Assembly: GCA_036011265.1 (NCBI GenBank)
Contig: DASCNB010000241.1
Span: 1-8,354 of the forward strand
Origin: CAJXCL01 sp036011265
Lineage (GTDB): Bacteria > Nitrospinota > Nitrospinia > CAJXCL01
DNA length: 8,354 bases
Direction of reading: 5' to 3'
This document shows, one piece after another, positions 6,784 through 8,354 of this stretch. The number at the start of each line of letters is the position of its first letter. Within the stretch, counting starts at the first letter, position 1. The translations under genes were made by a program, and so were the position numbers. The notes beneath the pieces are model-generated. The model ran no database searches. It was not told where the DNA came from and saw only the letters and a list, made by a program, of their open reading frames with translations.

Positions 6784-6790
6784 AAAGGAG
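6784..6790 (+). promoter_or_regulatory. Strong ribosome binding site of the KamA-like gene
   Basis: AAAGGAG at 6784-6790 lies six bases before ATG 6797. It decides the start: the other nearby ATG at 6792 is only one base from it and opens a different, short frame. This is the clearest Shine-Dalgarno in the window. Confidence 0.75.
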
Positions 6791-6796
6791 TATGAA

Positions 6797-8354
6797 ATGC
6801 CGGATACTAAGGTGCTTGATCAACAAAGAAGACGTGATGATGTTAGTCTCGGAATAAAAGAGCTAGATAAAGTTGCTATCTGCGTCAAATCCCACAAACT
6901 CCTTAAGCAACTTCTGAAAGAGAACCCCAAGTTGGATGGATTAATGAGAAATGCTCACAATGAGATTGAAGCTCTTGTTGGTGTTAAAAACTGGGTTATG
7001 GAAATTCTGGGGAAAAGTCCCGAGGCGTTAAAATATTATCAAAACGCGGGTGAGGGACGTAAAACCTTTGAAGCACTCAAATGGAAAGACTATGCGGCCA
7101 TAAGACTCCTTGATTATATTGATAATGCCGGTAGAGAGTTTGCCGATTTAAATTTGAGAGGGGAAGTTGCGATAACTAATCCAATAAAACTAATATGGCT
7201 GGCTGTTACCTATGGAACCGGTGGTGCAATGCCCTATTTCTTTGAGGATATGCTTCAACTTTTTCGTCAACTAAGCGGAGTGAGCGAACTTAAACTTCCT
7301 AATTTGAAAAAGGTTGAATCATGGATGGAGCGTTTTCCTTCCGGTTTTGATCCACGGATTGTTCAGTTAAGAGAAGAAAATAAAGAAAGAATCTTAAGAG
7401 TGATTATCAAGTTGATTGATAAAGGGGAACTGAACAGCAACAGATTTAAGTTTGAGCCGGGTATATCCAAGGAGCAAAAATATCTGGAAGCTTTAAAATG
7501 GTGGGACGACCATGTTTTTCATCTCAATTTTGCCGTGCGTTCACCCGACTTGCTGAATGAGCTGCTTGGAAATTCTCTTGATTCTGATACTATGAAAATA
7601 CTATACCGTGCTGAAAAGGCAGGCATTCCTTTTTTTCTTAACCCTTATTATTTGTCCCTCCTTCATGTTCGGGTACCATACTTTGCTATTGGAGCTGATC
7701 TGGCAATCAGAGATTATATAATATACAGCAACCATCTTGTGGAGGAATTTGGCCATATCGTTGCATGGGAAAAGGAGGATCTGGTAGAAGTGGGTAAACC
7801 CAATGCCGCTGGCTGGCTCTTGCCAACGCGTAACAATGTGCATCGACGCTATCCGGAAGTCGCAATTTTAATTCCGGATACGGTTGGACGAGCATGTGGA
7901 GGGCTTTGCTCTTCATGCCAGCGCTTATATGATTTTCAAAGCGGCCATCTTAATTTTAATCTGGATAAACTCAAACCGAAGGAAACCTGGTCAGAAAAAT
8001 TAGAAATACTTATGCAATATTTTGAACAGGATTCACAACTCCGCGATATCCTGATTACAGGGGGCGATGCTTTAATGAGTTCCGATAAATCGCTTAAAAA
8101 AATTCTGGATGCTATTTGTGAGATGGCATTGAGAAAAAAAGAAGCAAATAAAACCAGAAAAAATGGTGAAAAGTATGCCGAACTGATGAGAGTTCGATTG
8201 GGAACTCGTTTACCAGTATATATCCCTCAAAGAATAACAAATGAGCTTATTAAGATATTGGCAGAATTTAAGGCCAAAGCTTCAGAGATAGGTGTAAAGC
8301 AGTTTGTTATTCAAACCCATTTTGAATCGTCCATGGAAGTAACCCCTGAAGCGT
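6797..8354 (+). CDS. KamA-family (lysine 2,3-aminomutase-like) radical SAM protein with N-terminal extension, cut at the window end
   Basis: The frame is open for 519 codons from ATG 6797 to the window edge; the C-terminus is missing. From about residue 230 it follows the aminomutase plan: EALKWWDDHV (231-240) for the usual WNDWKWQ region, LNPYYLSLLH (281-290) for ITPYYLSLI, HRRYPEVAILIPDTVGRAC (349-367), the radical SAM cluster CxxxCxxC at Cys367, Cys371, Cys374, the SAM-contacting ITGGDAL (420-426), and THFESSMEVTPEA (507-519) for HFNHPNEITPE. The family reaction moves an amino group from C2 to C3 using a [4Fe-4S] cluster, SAM and PLP; the PLP lysine would lie beyond the edge. Oddities: the cluster motif reads CGGLCSSCQRLYDF instead of the usual CSMYCRHCTRR, and about 230 helical, charged N-terminal residues have no counterpart in classical ~420-residue KamA. 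Substrate is unknown. It may be co-transcribed with the protease gene 129 bases upstream, in which no terminator is seen. Confidence 0.88.
   Translation, partial: MPDTKVLDQQRRRDDVSLGIKELDKVAICVKSHKLLKQLLKENPKLDGLMRNAHNEIEALVGVKNWVMEILGKSPEALKYYQNAGEGRKTFEALKWKDYAAIRLLDYIDNAGREFADLNLRGEVAITNPIKLIWLAVTYGTGGAMPYFFEDMLQLFRQLSGVSELKLPNLKKVESWMERFPSGFDPRIVQLREENKERILRVIIKLIDKGELNSNRFKFEPGISKEQKYLEALKWWDDHVFHLNFAVRSPDLLNELLGNSLDSDTMKILYRAEKAGIPFFLNPYYLSLLHVRVPYFAIGADLAIRDYIIYSNHLVEEFGHIVAWEKEDLVEVGKPNAAGWLLPTRNNVHRRYPEVAILIPDTVGRACGGLCSSCQRLYDFQSGHLNFNLDKLKPKETWSEKLEILMQYFEQDSQLRDILITGGDALMSSDKSLKKILDAICEMALRKKEANKTRKNGEKYAELMRVRLGTRLPVYIPQRITNELIKILAEFKAKASEIGVKQFVIQTHFESSMEVTPEA

Noticed and set aside
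6668..6796. TTGCCT/AGGCAA pair downstream of the protease gene as a terminator
   Set aside because: Only six pairs around a loop of over 30 bases with no T-run; not supportable.
6514..6857. 76-codon frames across the protease-KamA junction (6514-6744 minus, 6627-6857 plus)
   Set aside because: Both overlap confident genes. The plus frame would use an ATG one base from the AAAGGAG site, whereas ATG 6797 has correct spacing and opens the conserved KamA-like protein.
7601..7916. Minus-strand frames of 80 and 69 codons
   Set aside because: They are antisense to the KamA-like core containing the cluster motif and show no domain or start signal.
1..8354. A mobile element, defence island or CRISPR array
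   Set aside because: No transposase, integrase, nuclease, toxin-antitoxin or repeat-spacer pattern was seen; all seven genes look like ordinary chromosomal metabolic, transport and stress genes. The lone TerB-like gene has no ter-operon partners here.

Overview
The window is a stretch of bacterial chromosome with seven protein genes on both strands. It shows no rRNA or tRNA gene, CRISPR array, insertion sequence or phage gene. The DNA is AT-rich by eye, Gram-negative features are present (a YbdG-type channel, an exported metalloprotease with a signal peptide), and start-site signals are mixed: one strong Shine-Dalgarno, several weak ones, one GTG start. The gene mix (proton-coupled peptide transporter, tryptophanase, KamA-family radical SAM protein, DUF1786 protein) would suit a peptide- or amino-acid-using, probably anaerobic or facultative bacterium from a lesser-known Gram-negative lineage. 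I cannot name the phylum from sequence alone.

Layout. Bases 1-483 (minus) hold the N-terminal 161 residues of a POT/PTR2 peptide transporter, cut by the window edge. A 204-base divergent spacer follows, with a candidate plus-strand promoter and two perfect inverted repeats in the probable leader of the next gene. Bases 688-1761 (plus) encode a DUF1786 protein with ASKHA-like nucleotide-binding motifs. Running against it are a YbdG-type MscS channel (1865-3106, minus) and, upstream of that, a small TerB-domain protein (3196-3654, minus) whose promoter appears to place the transcript start on the start codon. Upstream again is tryptophanase (3766-5181, minus). Divergent from tnaA is an exported HExxH metalloprotease (5333-6667, plus). 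After 129 bases comes a large KamA-family radical SAM protein (6797 to the window end, plus) with a strong ribosome binding site and about 230 extra N-terminal residues.

How the genes may fit together. Peptide uptake, extracellular proteolysis, tryptophan breakdown and a possible amino acid aminomutase share a peptide/amino-acid theme, but the strand changes and spacers mean there is no single operon. Only terB-ybdG and possibly protease-kamA-like are candidates for co-transcription. The features most worth a second look are the N-terminally extended KamA-like enzyme with a divergent cluster-binding motif, the DUF1786 protein with its structured leader, the tryptophanase built on a scaffold that partly resembles tyrosine phenol-lyase, and the predicted leaderless terB-like gene. 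No obviously new multi-gene defence or mobile system is visible.
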